NCBI GenBank assembly: GCA_002794775.1
Contig: NBAY01000011.1
Coordinates: forward strand, 1 to 64,000
Reading direction: 5' to 3'
DNA: 64,000 nucleotides
Source: Porodaedalea pini
Lineage: Eukaryota > Basidiomycota > Agaricomycetes > Hymenochaetales > Hymenochaetaceae
Positions within the stretch are counted from its first letter, which is position 1. Every line of letters starts with the position of its first letter. Below, in pieces: positions 42,766 to 54,848 of the stretch. The translations under genes were made by a program, and so were the position numbers. The notes beneath the pieces are model-generated. The model saw nothing but the letters and a program-made list of their open reading frames with translations. It had not been told where the DNA came from and made no database searches.

Positions 42766-45195
42766 GGAACTTCGAAACGCTCAGTAAGTCTGCTGCTGCC
42801 TTCTCCGAGTCGACCCGGCACATTCAACCGCGAGACCACAGTGCGCGGCTCGCCAAAGCACTTGCGTTGACAAAATCGACACAAAGCAAAATATCATGGA
42901 AGGTCATTACATGTATCTTGGCCAAAGCTTTGATAGCTAGCATCATGAATGCTAGAGTAGGAAGAAAGGAAACCCCGACGGGGACGGATGTGTTAATCCT
43001 TCTGCGACAAGCCTGAAAACATGGAACTGAAAATCAGCAGGAGATGCAAGCAAATTCTGAGAGTGGCCGATGATTGCTGCAATTGATAGAATACACTTGA
43101 CTTTGGTTGCATGAACATTGTTCCGCAGACCACCAGAAGGCAAGCCGCATACCGGAATTTCGTCTAACAGACGAGCCAACTGCAGCTATCCAGGAGCATT
43201 GAAAGAAACACCACAAGAAACAATTCTGGCGTCATTGTTAGAAATAGTAATCGCTTTCAAAGTCACCATCTGACGAGACGAGCGAGGTTGACAATACCTG
43301 TGCAGGTACGTTACCTTTCCTAAACTCCTCGAGTTTCGCCTGCTCGCGGTGATCTCGCTTTTTTGTTGATGTTTACCTCTAGCGTGGTCCGCGACATCTG
43401 CATCAATGAACAACTGACTACAGTTACGTATCGTCGTTGACAAACAAACCAATCACGAGAACTACTTCGCATTACCTTCTATACATTACCTCACAGCTGG
43501 GCTCCCGCATATGTTTTACCCCGCTCGCAAAGGAAAGCAAGTCTATGCTTCGAAACACAGCCTGCGGCAGTGCACATGATTTAGCAAAAGCTTGTAGCTT
43601 GTTCAGACTCCAGCCGAAAGCTTCTCGGCGGCCCCACTCGCTTGGAGCTCGAAGCTGTCGATCCGCTTTTATCGAGGGCTTCGCCGTTGGAGTCGCTTCG
43701 CGCGATGAGCGTGCGCGTTGTGTGTCCATGGAAGACGGTCGCTCAAAGAACGACGAAGAGGTCAACGAAAAAGCATGCCTCTCCCCGGAAAAATCGTTAT
43801 ACTGAGTTTGGCGGCCAGTTTGAATCTCCTGCATTTGGCCCTTAGTCCCTCCCTCCATCGCTCCTGCCTCATGCGTTCAAGCGATAATAGCTCTGCTCGC
43901 GCATCTGTTGACATGCCATCCTCATGCACTGTTAAAAAATGCAGGCGATCAAGGTACTGGATACGAAAGGTGAAACCAAACGCACCGAGCAAACGCGAAA
44001 ACAGATTTGAGAACCTTTGGCTGACGAGGCCTATGGCGATTCCTTCTCCAGTATCGAGATGCGACGAGCCAGACCGTTCCTCGCTCTTCCCCTCCCCACA
44101 CCCCTCCCCCGCAGCCCCGCATTTATCTGACGGTGCCTTCCCGTACCTGTGATCGCGCGAGATAATCACATCCCTGAAATGTATCTTGCTTTCTCGCTTG
44201 GCGGGGCGATGGAGGCGAAGGCGAGCGTTGGCCGTGTAATTATTGGCTCGTCGACCCTGGGCGAACGTGTCATCGAGACGGCATGTGCCAGCCCGCACCT
44301 CCGCTATCGATGTCGGGTTGTCGGGATAAAGTGAAGTCGGTGAGTGTGCCTTCGGAAGCTCGTCCGGATCCGACAGTGGACAATATTAATGTCGAGACCC
44401 AGCCCCGAGCTTCGGGGTGTTCAGGTACGGACAAACAAAACAGCTAGCCTTTTTTCCTTCCATCCGGTTTCTCCCCTTGATTTTGTTTTGTTTTTGGCTC
44501 TGGAATTTGGATATGAGGTAGCGTTTCTTAGCTTTATTTGGGTTCTAGGCACGAAAAAAAAATAAAAGAAAAGTATCGGGACATAAAGGCCGACGCACCG
44601 AACCGAACCGAATTGATTTGTGATCGGCACGGATGCGTCGCCTATTTCGTCAATCACACCCGGAGCGTCCGCCGCTCGCCGCGAACATTCCTCTCTTCCC
44701 CGCGGCCTCTTCGTGCATTCTTTCGTTCTCAAAGCTATACACCACCGCATGCATGTGAGTGTGGAGCTCTGCACTTACGTTCGAACTGATCGGAACCAAC
44801 GAAATTCAATAACAGACTCAGGTTTTCCTCGATACTTTGATCGTTGAATACGGAGAAGAAAGGTGGGATGAACTCATCGCGACGCCCAGAGATCTATGCC
44901 AATTGAGTTGCGAGCACCCCAAACTGCTAAGCTGTCCGTGTAGCCTGATCGCTGAAGAACAGAGGAGCACGATGTTTGGGGGTGCCACCTGCACCTATAT
45001 ATATGGTCTTGCGACTTTCTCATCGCTCGCTTGCAGTGAGAAAGTGATATCCATACTTATCCTGCCACAAAAGGAACTCGACCACCCCGCATGGGTCGTT
45101 GTGTCGGATGCGATAATACTGTGGCGTCCATATGCTCGATGTTGATGTCGGATTGAGTTTCCGACTTCCGGAGGTTCGGCGCTGACCCGAGTGCT

Positions 45196-45205
45196 CCCCG
45201 CGGGG
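45196..45205. promoter_or_regulatory. Candidate CreA/Mig1-type site, sugar porter 1
   Basis: The palindrome CCCCGCGGGG contains the SYGGRG consensus (GCGGGG) on both strands, 445 bp before the ATG of the sugar porter at 45650. Fungal sugar transporters are often glucose-repressed through this site. Function here is inferred. Confidence 0.35.
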
Positions 45206-45509
45206 AATTTGACTTTTTCTTCGTTTTTGTGTTTATCTTCCCTGGTTGTCAGTTACGACGCGATGTCACGAGGGCAGGAGACTTCCTAAACGGGCGTATG
45301 TCGCCTCCGCATCTACAACTCGGTCCAGACATCCCACCTGAGCGTGTATGGATCTTGTTCCTGGTAAAAATAGACAGGAACAGGAATAGCTGTCTGATGC
45401 AGAACATTTTGCACTCGTGACAATTCAGCACTTGGAAAAGAAGACACTTTGATGAACCTGTCGAAATGAACGCGCAAGCGCCGCCCCCTGAATCTCCCGC
45501 AAACTCTGC

Positions 45510-45517
45510 TATATAAA
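45510..45517 (+). promoter_or_regulatory. TATA-like box, sugar porter 1
   Basis: TATATAAA lies about 140 bp before the start codon at 45650, within a CT-rich leader. Confidence 0.5.
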
Positions 45518-45649
45518 CGATACCAGTTCTGTATTCCTCCCACCGTCCGAGTTCCCTCTTGAGACTCTGGCTGTACGTGCACCCCGCGTCTAGACGCTCC
45601 TCCTGCCTCCGCACCGTCATCGTTCATTGTCATTGTGCACGCACTCACT

Positions 45650-47879
45650 ATGTCTGACGAGGGCAAGGAAAGCAATGTCGTCGAGGAGTATTCCTTGCAG
45701 GAGGACGGCAATGGCAAGCGCCTCAACCTCAACTCGAACGTCTCGGCCAAGTGTGTTTTTATTTTATTTGATATCGGTCGCACGCTGACGCATCTCCCGC
45801 CATTCCAGGATCAAGAACCCGCTACTCGGCATCCCAGAGGACCAGCTCATGGCCGACGTCGAGGAGTTTGCGCGTGAGCGGGACATGAACGACATCCTCC
45901 GGCTGCTGAAGCACGGCGCTCTCGCCGCGCAGCACCCGACGGAGTTCGAGACGTTGAAGGGCCTTACGGATGAGGAACGCGACGTACTTCGGTTCGAGGT
46001 GACGCATAAATGGAAGCAGCCGACGGCGCTGTACTTTACGATCATCCTTTGCTCAATTGGCGCTGCTGTCCAGTGAGTGATCTTTTATAATTATTTGTTT
46101 GCCGGCTCCAAGAGCACCTGCTTATCGCCGTCTTTAAATTTGTTGCATCAAAGGGGGTGGGATCAGACGGGCTCGAACGGCGCTAACTTGTCCTTCCCGG
46201 ACGAGTTTGGAATTGGCAGCAAGTCCACACGCGACACCTTCCTCGTTGGGACTGTCAACTCTGGACCGTATATTGCATCTGCTCTTATGTGCGTGTCTTC
46301 TTGGCTAGATTATCTCTACAGTGTTTTATTTATTATTTTAAACCGTCAGTGGCTGCTGGCTTTCGGACCCTCTGAACAACTTCTTTGGACGTCGTGGAAC
46401 GATCTTCTTCTCCGCCATCTTCTGTTTCCTCTCCGTCATCGGATCCGCCGTCACGCAGTCATGGGAGCAGCTGTTCGTCACCCGTCTGCTGCTCGGTATT
46501 GGCATGGGCGCGAAAGCGTCTACCGTCCCGATCTACGCTGCGGAGAACTCGCCTGCTTTGATTCGTGGTAGTTTGGTTATGAGTCAGTGTTTCCTTTGAA
46601 GTACACGCAGCCGCGGCTGATCTTTCATCTACTATAGCTTGGCAATTGTGGACTGCGTTCGGCATTTTCCTGTAAGTTTCCATTCGCCTTCGACTCGACT
46701 TGGGATACCGTATTAACTTGAGTCTATCAGTGGCTTCTGTGCCAACTTGGCTGTTATGAACGTACCGAAAATCTCATGGCGTCTACAGCTTGGGTCTGCA
46801 TGTATTCCTGCTCTTCCTCTCGTCATCGGTGTCTTTTTCTGCCCAGAGGTGCGTTCTTCAGCTCTCAACGCGCGACTTTGTGCTTATTTTTCTACGTGCA
46901 TTAGTCCCCCCGTTGGTACATGAAGAAGGGCCGTTACCGTAATGCATACGAGTCGCTTTTAAGGCTTCGCAACCACCCACTCCAGGCGGCGCGTGATCTC
47001 TACTACGTCCATGCTCAGCTGCAAGTCGAAGCCGAATTCGTCGGAGAGTCAAACTATCTCACCCGATTCGTCGAGCTCTTCACGATCCCGCGCGTGCGCC
47101 GCGCGACGCTCGCGTCATTCGTCGTCATGTTGGCGCAGCAGATGTGCGGTATCAACATCATCGCATTCTACTCGTCGACGGTGTTCCAACAGGCAGGTGC
47201 GTCGAGTAAGAACGCGCTGCTCGCGTCATGGGGCTTCGGCCTCGTCAATTTCGTCTTCGCGTTCCCCGCGCTGCGCACAATCGACTCGTACGGGCGACGC
47301 TCGCTGCTGCTGTTCACGTTCCCGCAGATGGCATGGACGCTGCTCGCCGCCGGGTTCTGCTTCCTGATCCCGACAGAGAACAAGGCGCACCTCGGGCTCG
47401 TCGCGCTCTTCATCTTCCTCTTCGCCGCGTTCTACTCGCCGGGCGAGGGGCCCGTTCCGTTCACGTACTCCGCGGAGGTGTTCCCGCTGTCGCACCGCGA
47501 GGTCGGGATGGCGTGGGCGGTCGCGACGTGCCTCGGCTGGGCGGCGGTGCTCTCCATCACGTTCCCGCGCATGCTCGCCGTGATGTCGCCGACGGGCGCA
47601 TTCGGGTTCTACGCGGGCCTCAACGTGATCGCGTTCGTGATGATCTTCCTGTGGGTGCCCGAGACGAAGCAGCGCACGCTCGAGGAGCTCGACTACGTCT
47701 TCGCCGTGCCCACGCACAAGCACGCTGGATACCAGCTCACGAAGGCGCTGCCGTACTTCTTCCGCCGGTATGTGTTCCGCGACCACAGCGCGCGTCTCGA
47801 GCCGCTGTACCACTTCGAGGGTGTCGCCGCGGACGAGAGCGAGCTCGTGCAGGAGGTGCACCTCCATGAGAAGTCGTAA
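45650..47879 (+). CDS. MFS sugar porter 1
   Basis: A 12-helix major facilitator sugar transporter of the plasma membrane, presumably a proton symporter for a hexose, pentose or polyol. It begins [21 protein letters not shown] long cytosolic N-terminal part ([18 protein letters not shown] to [16 protein letters not shown]) is characteristic of a basidiomycete subgroup. Diagnostic motifs are [15 protein letters not shown] after helix 1, [11 protein letters not shown] between helices 2 and 3, the helix-6/7 loop [30 protein letters not shown] in helix 7, [30 protein letters not shown] and [13 protein letters not shown] after helix 12. About six short introns lie in the 5' half, while exon 7 (46915-47879) is long. 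It is more divergent from the two minus-strand porters than they are from each other, and its 3' end faces the second porter's 3' end. Confidence 0.93.
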
Positions 47880-48902
47880 ACGTGGAGCGCCATCGTCACA
47901 CCGCTGCTACCGCTGAGGGTTCGGCGTATGAATATACATGTAATGTTTATGACATTTTGTTGTTCTTTTACGATTACGAAAACGGCTACATTCCTATCCT
48001 TCCGTACCTCTCTCTCCCTTGTGTTTGTGATGCGTTTCACCCCTGTGTACTTGAACTCGCTGGTTACGAATAATATTATTTGGTTTTGTTTTCTATCTCT
48101 CCTCAGTTTGGATGCGCCAGTAAATTGTAAGAGAGAAGGCCAGATCATTTGAGTTTGGGTTCGATTGTTTGTGTGTCCATCTGTACGCTCAAAGTGTTCG
48201 TCGCGTCTCCGATTTCGGAGCCGTGAGGATGCAGGACTTTGACTTTCGCGCTGGACTATGCGACAAGGGAGCGAAAGCAGCATAAGGGATGTTCAATTCT
48301 TGAGTCAATTCAAAATCAATGTCAACTTGCCTACATACTAACATAGTCATCGGCGCTCGCGCCCTACTACGAGTTTTGTGAGATTCATGTCGGACGGGTG
48401 TCGGAGCTGGAAAACTTACACATTAAAGCTCCGACGGAAATGTAGCCCTGCCGGCTATCGCCAAGTCGCACGAAGATCTTTACTCGGAAGTGACCTTGAC
48501 TTTTTTTAACTTTTGACTTGACTCTCAAGAATCGACACTGAATCGACTCGGTAAATGCCCCTACTCGAAATTCTTGAGCGAACAAAAGTATTCCACGAAA
48601 ACTCAAACACAAACAAAATTCGATTCCGGATCCAAGTAATAATTCAACAAGCCTATTATTATAAACCTCCCACCAAAGTCGCGCGCCCGATATGTTAGAC
48701 GAAAATACCAAGGGCCATGCTAAAGATACACAACGAATAAAGTTAAGAAGAAAAAGAGACAACAATAGTTTTCTTTTGCTGTTGTACGTTGGCAGCCGAT
48801 CATCAATTCATTTCGTCTGGAAGGACGTTGGGAAGGGTGGAAAAAAAGGGCGGAAAGGGCGGAAAACGAAGGGAAGGGAAATAGGTGAGGGTAGGAGCAC
48901 GC
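47880..48902. other. Convergent spacer between porters 1 and 2
   Basis: 1.0 kb holding two 3' ends. Bases from about 48560 onward are homologous to the 3' flank of porter 3 (from about 52350). I see no separate gene. Confidence 0.5.
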
Positions 48903-50954
48903 TTATGCGACCGCTGCGACCGGCGCGAAAGTCTTCTCGCCCTCGTGGTGGTACAACGGCGGGAAATCCTCCACCTTCATCCTGAAAATGTACTTCTTCA
49001 CATTCCTCGGCAGTGCCTTCAACTGGTACGACGCATGCGTGCGTGTCGGCACCGAGAATACCTGATCGAGCTCCTCGAGAGAGAGCGCCTTCGTTTCGGG
49101 CACGAACAACAGGATGAGCACGAACCCGACGAGGTTCCACGCGGCGTACCACCCAAACGCACCCTGCGGCTTGAACGCGCCGAGCAGCCGCGGGAAAGTG
49201 ATCGAGACGACGAAGTTGAAGAACCAGGTCGTTGCGGTTGCGAAGGACATACCGATGTCGCGCAAGTACAGTGGGAAGGCTTCAGCAGAGTACTGTGGAT
49301 GCATTGGTTAGAGAGCAGAAGAGCTATGTGTAGAAATAAATAGAACGTACTGTGAACGGCACCGGACCCTCGCCGGGCGAGTAGACCATGCCAAAGAGGT
49401 AGATTCCGAGTGCAACGACACCAATACGCGCTTTGCTCGACTCGGGGATCCAGAACGCGAAGCCAGTCAAGAGCAAGAAGATCGACATGAGCGGGAAAGT
49501 CGTTAACAACAAATTGCGACGGCCAAACGTATCGATCGTCTTCACAGCAGGAAGCGCGAACAAGAAGTTGATCAGACCAAATCCGAAACTCGCAAGGAAC
49601 GCTCTCTTGTTGCTAAAGCCGGCCTCCGTAAAGACCTGTGACGAGTAATACGAAATGACGTTGACACCGCAGAACTGCTGCATGAACATGACGATGAAGC
49701 TTCCGAGTGCCGCACGGCGGTTGCGCGGGACCGTGAACAACTCAAAGATGCGGTGCCCGCGAGTGAGCGACTTCTCCGCTTCGAGTTGCACGTGGATGTA
49801 GTACAAGTCGCGCGCGGCGAGCAACGGATCCTTACGCAGACGTGCGAGGCTGCGGTACGCATCGTCGTAGCGGCCACGCCCCATCAGCCAACGCGGTGAT
49901 TCAGGACAGTACCAGATCTGAGCCATGACAAAGAGTGCCGGGATACCCGCACTCGCAAGCATAAGCCTCCAGTTCAATCCGGTAATATGAGGCGCGTTGC
50001 CGACGTCAAGAAAGATGAGGTCCGCAACGTAACCAAGCATGATCCCAAACGCGGTCCACATCTGCCACATCATCACAAGCGCACCACGAATCGGAGTCGG
50101 GGCACATTCCGCAGCATACACGGGTACGGTCGACGACTTGGGACCAATGCCGAGTCCGAGGACGAAACGGGCGGCGAAGAGATGCGGCCAGGAGTTGGTA
50201 CATGCTTGCCAGATGCAGGTGAGGAAGGAAAAGGTCGCGGTGATGAAGATGGTACCCCGTCGACCGAAAAGTCTGTTCAGGGGATCAGTTAGCCAGCTAC
50301 CGAGGACGGCGCAGCATAGCTTGAGGTGGTTATCAGAAATGTCCATCGAACGCGAAATAATACGACTTACGTATGGGGCAGAGTTGACGAGGCCGAGGAG
50401 CCATTGGTTCCGGCTGGCATTGGGGTCACTTGCAGCCGTATTGATGTGGAACTGGGGACCAAAGAAGATCTGAGCACCGTTGATGACGGTCTCATCCATT
50501 CCCTGAACAGCTGCGCACACCGAACACATGATTACGAGCCTAGCAGAGACAGTTATTACTGCAGCGACGCGGGCGCACAGGGCGAGAAGACTTACCAGTA
50601 CAAAGTCTTCGTATTGTCCCAGCGGTGGGTCTGCTCTCTCCTCAGGACGGCCTTGTCGTCTTCGGAGAGAATATCAAGACCATCGAACGCAAGCGGGTCC
50701 TGTGCGACAACCGCGCCCTTGGCGAATTCAGTCTCGAGGTCGAGAAGGTTGTGCTGGCGGGCGAAGAGGGCTCCATCGCGCATGAGCTGGTCCTGGGGGA
50801 TGCCAGCGAGCGGATTGGCGAGCTTAGCATCGATGTTTTCCGCAGTTGGGTCGAAGGACTTGGTGTTGCGCTTGTAGGCGGGCTCTTCCTTGCTCTGGAG
50901 GGAGTCGCTGTAGGCCTCCACGGGCTTCTCGTGCTCGTTCTCGTCGTGTGCCAT
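48903..50954 (-). CDS. MFS sugar porter 2
   Basis: Plasma-membrane sugar porter family. It begins MAHDENEHEKPVEAYSDSLQ, followed by a polar N-terminal domain (NPLAGIPQDQLMRDGALFAR) before helix 1. Motifs are [119 protein letters not shown] across the last intron, and VPETKALSLEELDQVFSVPT. The C-terminus is EGEKTFAPVAAVA. There are three main introns (about 50526-50596, 50315-50370 and 49290-49351). The transported sugar cannot be read from sequence. It is the closest relative of porter 3, and it is transcribed toward porter 1. Confidence 0.94.
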
Positions 50955-51132
50955 GGCGGGCTCAGCTGGGTAGGTCGTGACAGTGTAGTCGTGTGGTTGA
51001 GTGGTCAGTGGTGGTGTACAAAAGTGTACACGGATTACAAGCCAGGCCGAGGACGAGGCGGGGGTAGGAGGACACGCGGCCGAGAGCGGAGAAAGAGAAG
51101 GCTGGGGGGAAATTGCAATAGAGCAGACATGG

Positions 51133-51141
51133 TATATATAA
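51133..51141 (-). promoter_or_regulatory. TATA-like box, sugar porter 2
   Basis: TATATATAA (plus-strand reading) lies about 180 bp upstream of the minus-strand ATG at 50954. The homologous position in porter 3 is the TATAAATA at 54797. Confidence 0.45.
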
Positions 51142-51244
51142 GAAAATTTAAGCGAGCCTTGATCATATGCATATGGGGCTCCACATACCGTTCAGGGCGT
51201 ATCTCGATGTAAGTGTGGGGTCCTCCGTGTTCCGGTCCCGACGC

Positions 51245-51258
51245 TCGGCCCCCGCCCG
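51245..51258. promoter_or_regulatory. Candidate CreA/Mig1-type GC box, sugar porter 2
   Basis: CGGCCCCCGCCCGC reads GCGGGGG on the minus strand, about 110 bp upstream of the TATA-like box. A further GCGGGG lies in the leader at 51058-51063. This fits the SYGGRG consensus; the role is inferred. Confidence 0.3.
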
Positions 51259-52646
51259 CTTTACTTTGTTCCGCGGCCAACGAGCAACGGACAGCGACGA
51301 GCGACACCTGCCTCGACGACTTGTTCGGTGCTGCGTAGCCTGCAGGTATCAGCTCACTGACCAGTCCAGGTCCATGATCGCGACAAATACTGAATAGCTA
51401 CCCTATATGTTCCCGATTTGATCTGGACTATGTGTAGGCAAGCAATACGAAACTCGAGATTGAACTGGAAGACAGTGGAAGGTCCGGAGGATTGCGGTAT
51501 GACTATCATGCGGCCCTGTCGCGTCCCTCAACAGCGAGCAAATACGCTGCGGTTGTTTCGTGCAATGCTTGATGCCGTCCTGTACGACAAACGGCCTGTC
51601 TTTGTTCCTCCGAACTCTCCGAATCCGAATATCCGGAACTCGGAACGCACACGGCCGCCGGCACGCGCTTGGCACTGCATCGCGTACCTCGATTTGTCAG
51701 GCTCTACAAAATGCATTTTACAACGTATCCTGAACATGATCGATTTTAAAACATTTTCCCTATACAGTAATACTTGGAGCCGACTTTCATAAGCTAGCAA
51801 GCACGCCCTCCCGTGTTTTGCCTGCAGTACTATGCGCACCCCTGCTTTCCTCTGAAAGGGTAGGATATTTTTACCGGGGCTCTTCAGTACTGGTGTGAAC
51901 GTCTAATACCTAAAGCTTTTGGAGAACAAGGGAAAATTTGAGCTTCAGAATGAGACCAGATGCTCGATGCACCTCCGCTATTACTTTATGGGACAAATCA
52001 AATTTCGCGTGAAACAGCTGGACTCAGTTCAACTCGGAGGGACATATGCATGTCGAACGGGCGATAAGAGCAACAAAAAAATACGGCTTGAAGAAACTTT
52101 GGAGACAGAACGTCTGAACACATATATTATGGCTCCGATTTTTAGTGAGTTCAGGAAGCCGACTGAGATGTGTACAGACCATTAATATTTTTCTGTACGC
52201 CGCACTTCATAAGACAACTTGTAGGTATACAAAAATAGACCATTCTGGCAGGCGTTGCAGACCAATCTTCCGGGCCGAAGATGCGACCTTCCTTCTATAT
52301 CCAAATCGAAAGTCGCTGTATTAATATTAATTTTGTGGTGAACTTCAAGTTACTTATGATTTGAACTCAAATTCGAACTCGAACACAATTCATTCCGGAT
52401 CCAATTAATTAACAAGCCAATCAATGTATACACCCAAGCCACGTTTCTATGTGCTAGACATAGTTCGAAAATAACAAAGGGCTATGCTAAAAATACAGGA
52501 GAAAAAGTAAGAACTAAAAAAGACAACAACAATAATAAATTTTTGCAGTTGTAAAATGGCAGCCAATCCCTATCCGTCTGGTAAGACGTTAAGAAGGTTG
52601 AAAGGAGTGGGAAGGGAAAGGTAACAAGTGAGGAGCAAGAGCACGC

Positions 52647-54698
52647 TTATGCGACCGCTGCGACCGGCGCGAACGTCTTCCCGCCCTCGTGGTGGTACAA
52701 CGGAGGGACCTCCTCCACCTTCATCCCGAAAATGTACTTCTTCACATTCCTCGGTAGCGCCTTCAACTGGTACGCCGCATGCGTGCGTGTCGGCACCGAG
52801 AACACCTGGTCGAGCTCCTCGAGAGAGAGCGCCTTCGTCTCGGGAACGAAAAGCAGGATGAGCACGAACCCGACGAGATTCCACCCGGCGTACCATCCAA
52901 ACGCACCCTGCGGCTTGAACGCGCCGAGCAGTCGCGGGAAAGTGATCGAAATGACGAAGTTAAAGAACCAACATGTTGCGGTCGCGAAGGACATGCCGAT
53001 ATCACGCAGGTAAAGCGGGAAGGCTTCAGCGGAGTACTGTGGGTGCGTAGTTAGAGAGCAGAAGAGCTATCTGTAGATAAGGGATGGGACGTACTGTAAA
53101 TGGCACCGGACCCTCGCCGGGCGAATAGACCATGCCAAAGAGGTAGATTCCAAGCGCGACGACACCGATATGCGCTTTGTTCGATTCGGGGATCCAGAAT
53201 GCGAAGCCAGTCATGAGCAAGAAGATCGACATGAGCGGGAAAGTCGTTAACAACAAATTGCGACGGCCAAACGTATCAATCGTCTTCACAGCAGGAAGCG
53301 CGAACAAGAAGTTGATCAGACCAAATCCGAAACTCGCAAGGAACGCCCTCTTGTTGCTAAAGCCGGCCTGCGTGAAGACCTGTGACGAGTAATACGAAAT
53401 GACGTTGACACCACAGAACTGCTGCATGAACATGACGATGAAGCTTGCAAGTGCTGCGCGGCGGTTACGCGGGACCGTGAACAGCTCGAGGAGGCGGTTT
53501 CCGCGGTTGAGCGACTCCTCCGCTTCAAGTAGCACGTGGATGTAATACAGGTCGCGCGCCGCGAGCAGCGGATCTTTACGCAGGCGCGCAAGACTGCGGT
53601 ACGCATCATCGTAGCGGCCACGCCCCATCAGCCAACGCGGTGATTCAGGACAAAACCAGATCTGAGCCATGACAAAGAGTGCCGGGATACCCGCACTCGC
53701 AAGCATAAGCCTCCAGTTCAATCCGGTAATATGAGGCGCGTTGCCGACGTTGAGGAAGATGAGATCCGCAACGTAACCAAGCATGATCCCAAACGCGGTC
53801 CACATCTGCCACATCATCACAAGCGCACCACGAATCGGAGTCGGGGCACATTCCGCAGCATACACGGGTACGGTCGACGACTTGGGACCAATGCCGAGTC
53901 CGAGGACGAAACGGGCGGCGAAGAGATGCTGCCAGGAGTTGGTACATGCTTGCCAGATACAGGTGAGGAAGGAAAGGGTCGCGGTGATGAAGATGGTACC
54001 CCGTCGACCGAAAAGTCTGTTCAGCGGGTCAGTTAGCCAGCTACCGAGGACGGCGCAGCATAACTTGAAGTGGTCATCAGAAAAGGCCAGCGAATGCGAA
54101 ATAATACGACTTACGTATGGGGCAGAGTTGACGAGGCCGAGGAGCCATTGGTTCCGACTAGCATTGGGGTCACTTGCAGCCGTATTGATGTGGAACTGGG
54201 GACCAAAGAAGATCTGAGCACCGTTGATGACGGTCTCATCCATTCCCTGAACAGCGGCGCAAACCGAACACATAATTACGAGCCTAGCAGAGACAGTTAT
54301 TACTGCAGCGACGCGGGCGCATAGGCCAATGAGACTCACCAATACAAGGTCTTCGGCTGGTCCCAGCGGTTGGTTTGCTCTCTCCTCAAGACGGCCTTGT
54401 CGTCCTCGGAGAGGATATCAAGGTCCTCGAACGCAAGCGGGTCCTGTGCGACGAGTGCACCCTTGGCGAATTCAGTCTCGAGGTCGAGAAGGTTGTGCTG
54501 GCAGGCGAAGAGGGCCCCATCGCGCATGAGCTGGTCCTGGGGGATGCCAGCGAGCGGGTTGGCGAGCTTGGCATTGATGTTCTCGGCGGCAGGGTCAAAA
54601 GATTTGCTGTTGCGCCTGTAGGCGGGCTCCTCCTTGCTCGGGACGGAGTCGGTGTAGGAGTCGGTGGGCTTCTCGAGCTCCTTCTCGTTGTATGCCAT
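52647..54698 (-). CDS. MFS sugar porter 3
   Basis: Tandem paralogue of the porter at 48903-50954, with the same intron positions and length. It starts MAYNEKELEKPTDSYTDSVP and ends EGGKTFAPVAAVA. All sugar-porter signatures are kept: [79 protein letters not shown] and VPETKALSLEELDQVFSVPT. Differences from porter 2 concentrate in the cytosolic N-terminus and in the loop before helix 7 (LLEAEESLNRGNRLLELFTV against QLEAEKSLTRGHRIFELFTV). The pore helices are almost unchanged, so the substrate is probably the same and regulation or affinity may differ. No damage is seen, so both copies should be functional. Confidence 0.94.
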
Positions 54699-54796
54699 AG
54701 CGGACTCAGCTGGGTAGGAGTGGGGAAGAAGACACGCAGCCGGGAGTGGAGAAGGAGGCTGGGGGAAGCTGGGGTGAAGCAGGTGAAGCAGGTAAG

Positions 54797-54804
54797 TATT
54801 TATA
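54797..54804 (-). promoter_or_regulatory. TATA-like box, sugar porter 3
   Basis: TATAAATA on the minus strand, about 100 bp upstream of the ATG at 54698. Confidence 0.5.
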
Positions 54805-54842
54805 GGAAACTTGAGCGGGTTTTGATGGTATGGAGCCCCACA

Positions 54843-54848
54843 CCCCGC
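54843..54848. promoter_or_regulatory. Candidate CreA/Mig1-type site, sugar porter 3
   Basis: CCCCGC (GCGGGG on the minus strand) sits about 40 bp upstream of the TATA-like box. All three porter promoters contain this hexamer, but it is short and expected by chance in GC-rich promoters. Confidence 0.3.

Larger units (their letters stand above)
42766..45649. other. Gene-poor region upstream of sugar porter 1
   Basis: 2.9 kb with no recognisable gene. The longest open frame (minus, 43762-44298) is Arg-rich and matches no family I know. The last ~1 kb should hold the promoter of the plus-strand sugar porter. AATATTAATG occurs at 44382. Confidence 0.5.
48560..51680 (-). repeat. Sugar-porter segmental duplication, unit 1
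   Basis: A direct duplication of porter 2 with its 3' flank and promoter; the counterpart is 52350-55320. The coding spans are offset by 3744 bp at both the start and the stop, so there is no net length change. Flanks are more diverged than the coding part, for example the shared GAATATC(C/G)GGAACTCGGA block in the promoters (about 51625 and 55285). Confidence 0.8.
50955..52646. other. Region between porters 2 and 3
   Basis: Contains the promoter of porter 2 (50955 to about 51680), about 0.65 kb of unique sequence, and the 3' flank of porter 3. The open frame at 51919-52185 has no family resemblance. A small hairpin GTACAGA...TCTGTAC (52172-52198) encloses one AATATTAATG (minus strand, 52180-52189). 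Confidence 0.5.

Noticed and set aside
43762..44298. 178-residue minus-strand open frame in the gene-poor block
   Set aside because: No conserved motif, no neighbouring exons in style, and Arg-rich throughout; not supportable as a gene.
47226..47869. Two overlapping 213-residue open frames, one on each strand, inside sugar porter 1
   Set aside because: They are shadows of the GC-rich porter exon, with Arg/Glu/His-biased translations and no family resemblance.
51919..52185. 88-residue plus-strand open frame between porters 2 and 3
   Set aside because: No family resemblance, no homologous frame at the matching place beside porter 3, and AT-rich codon use.
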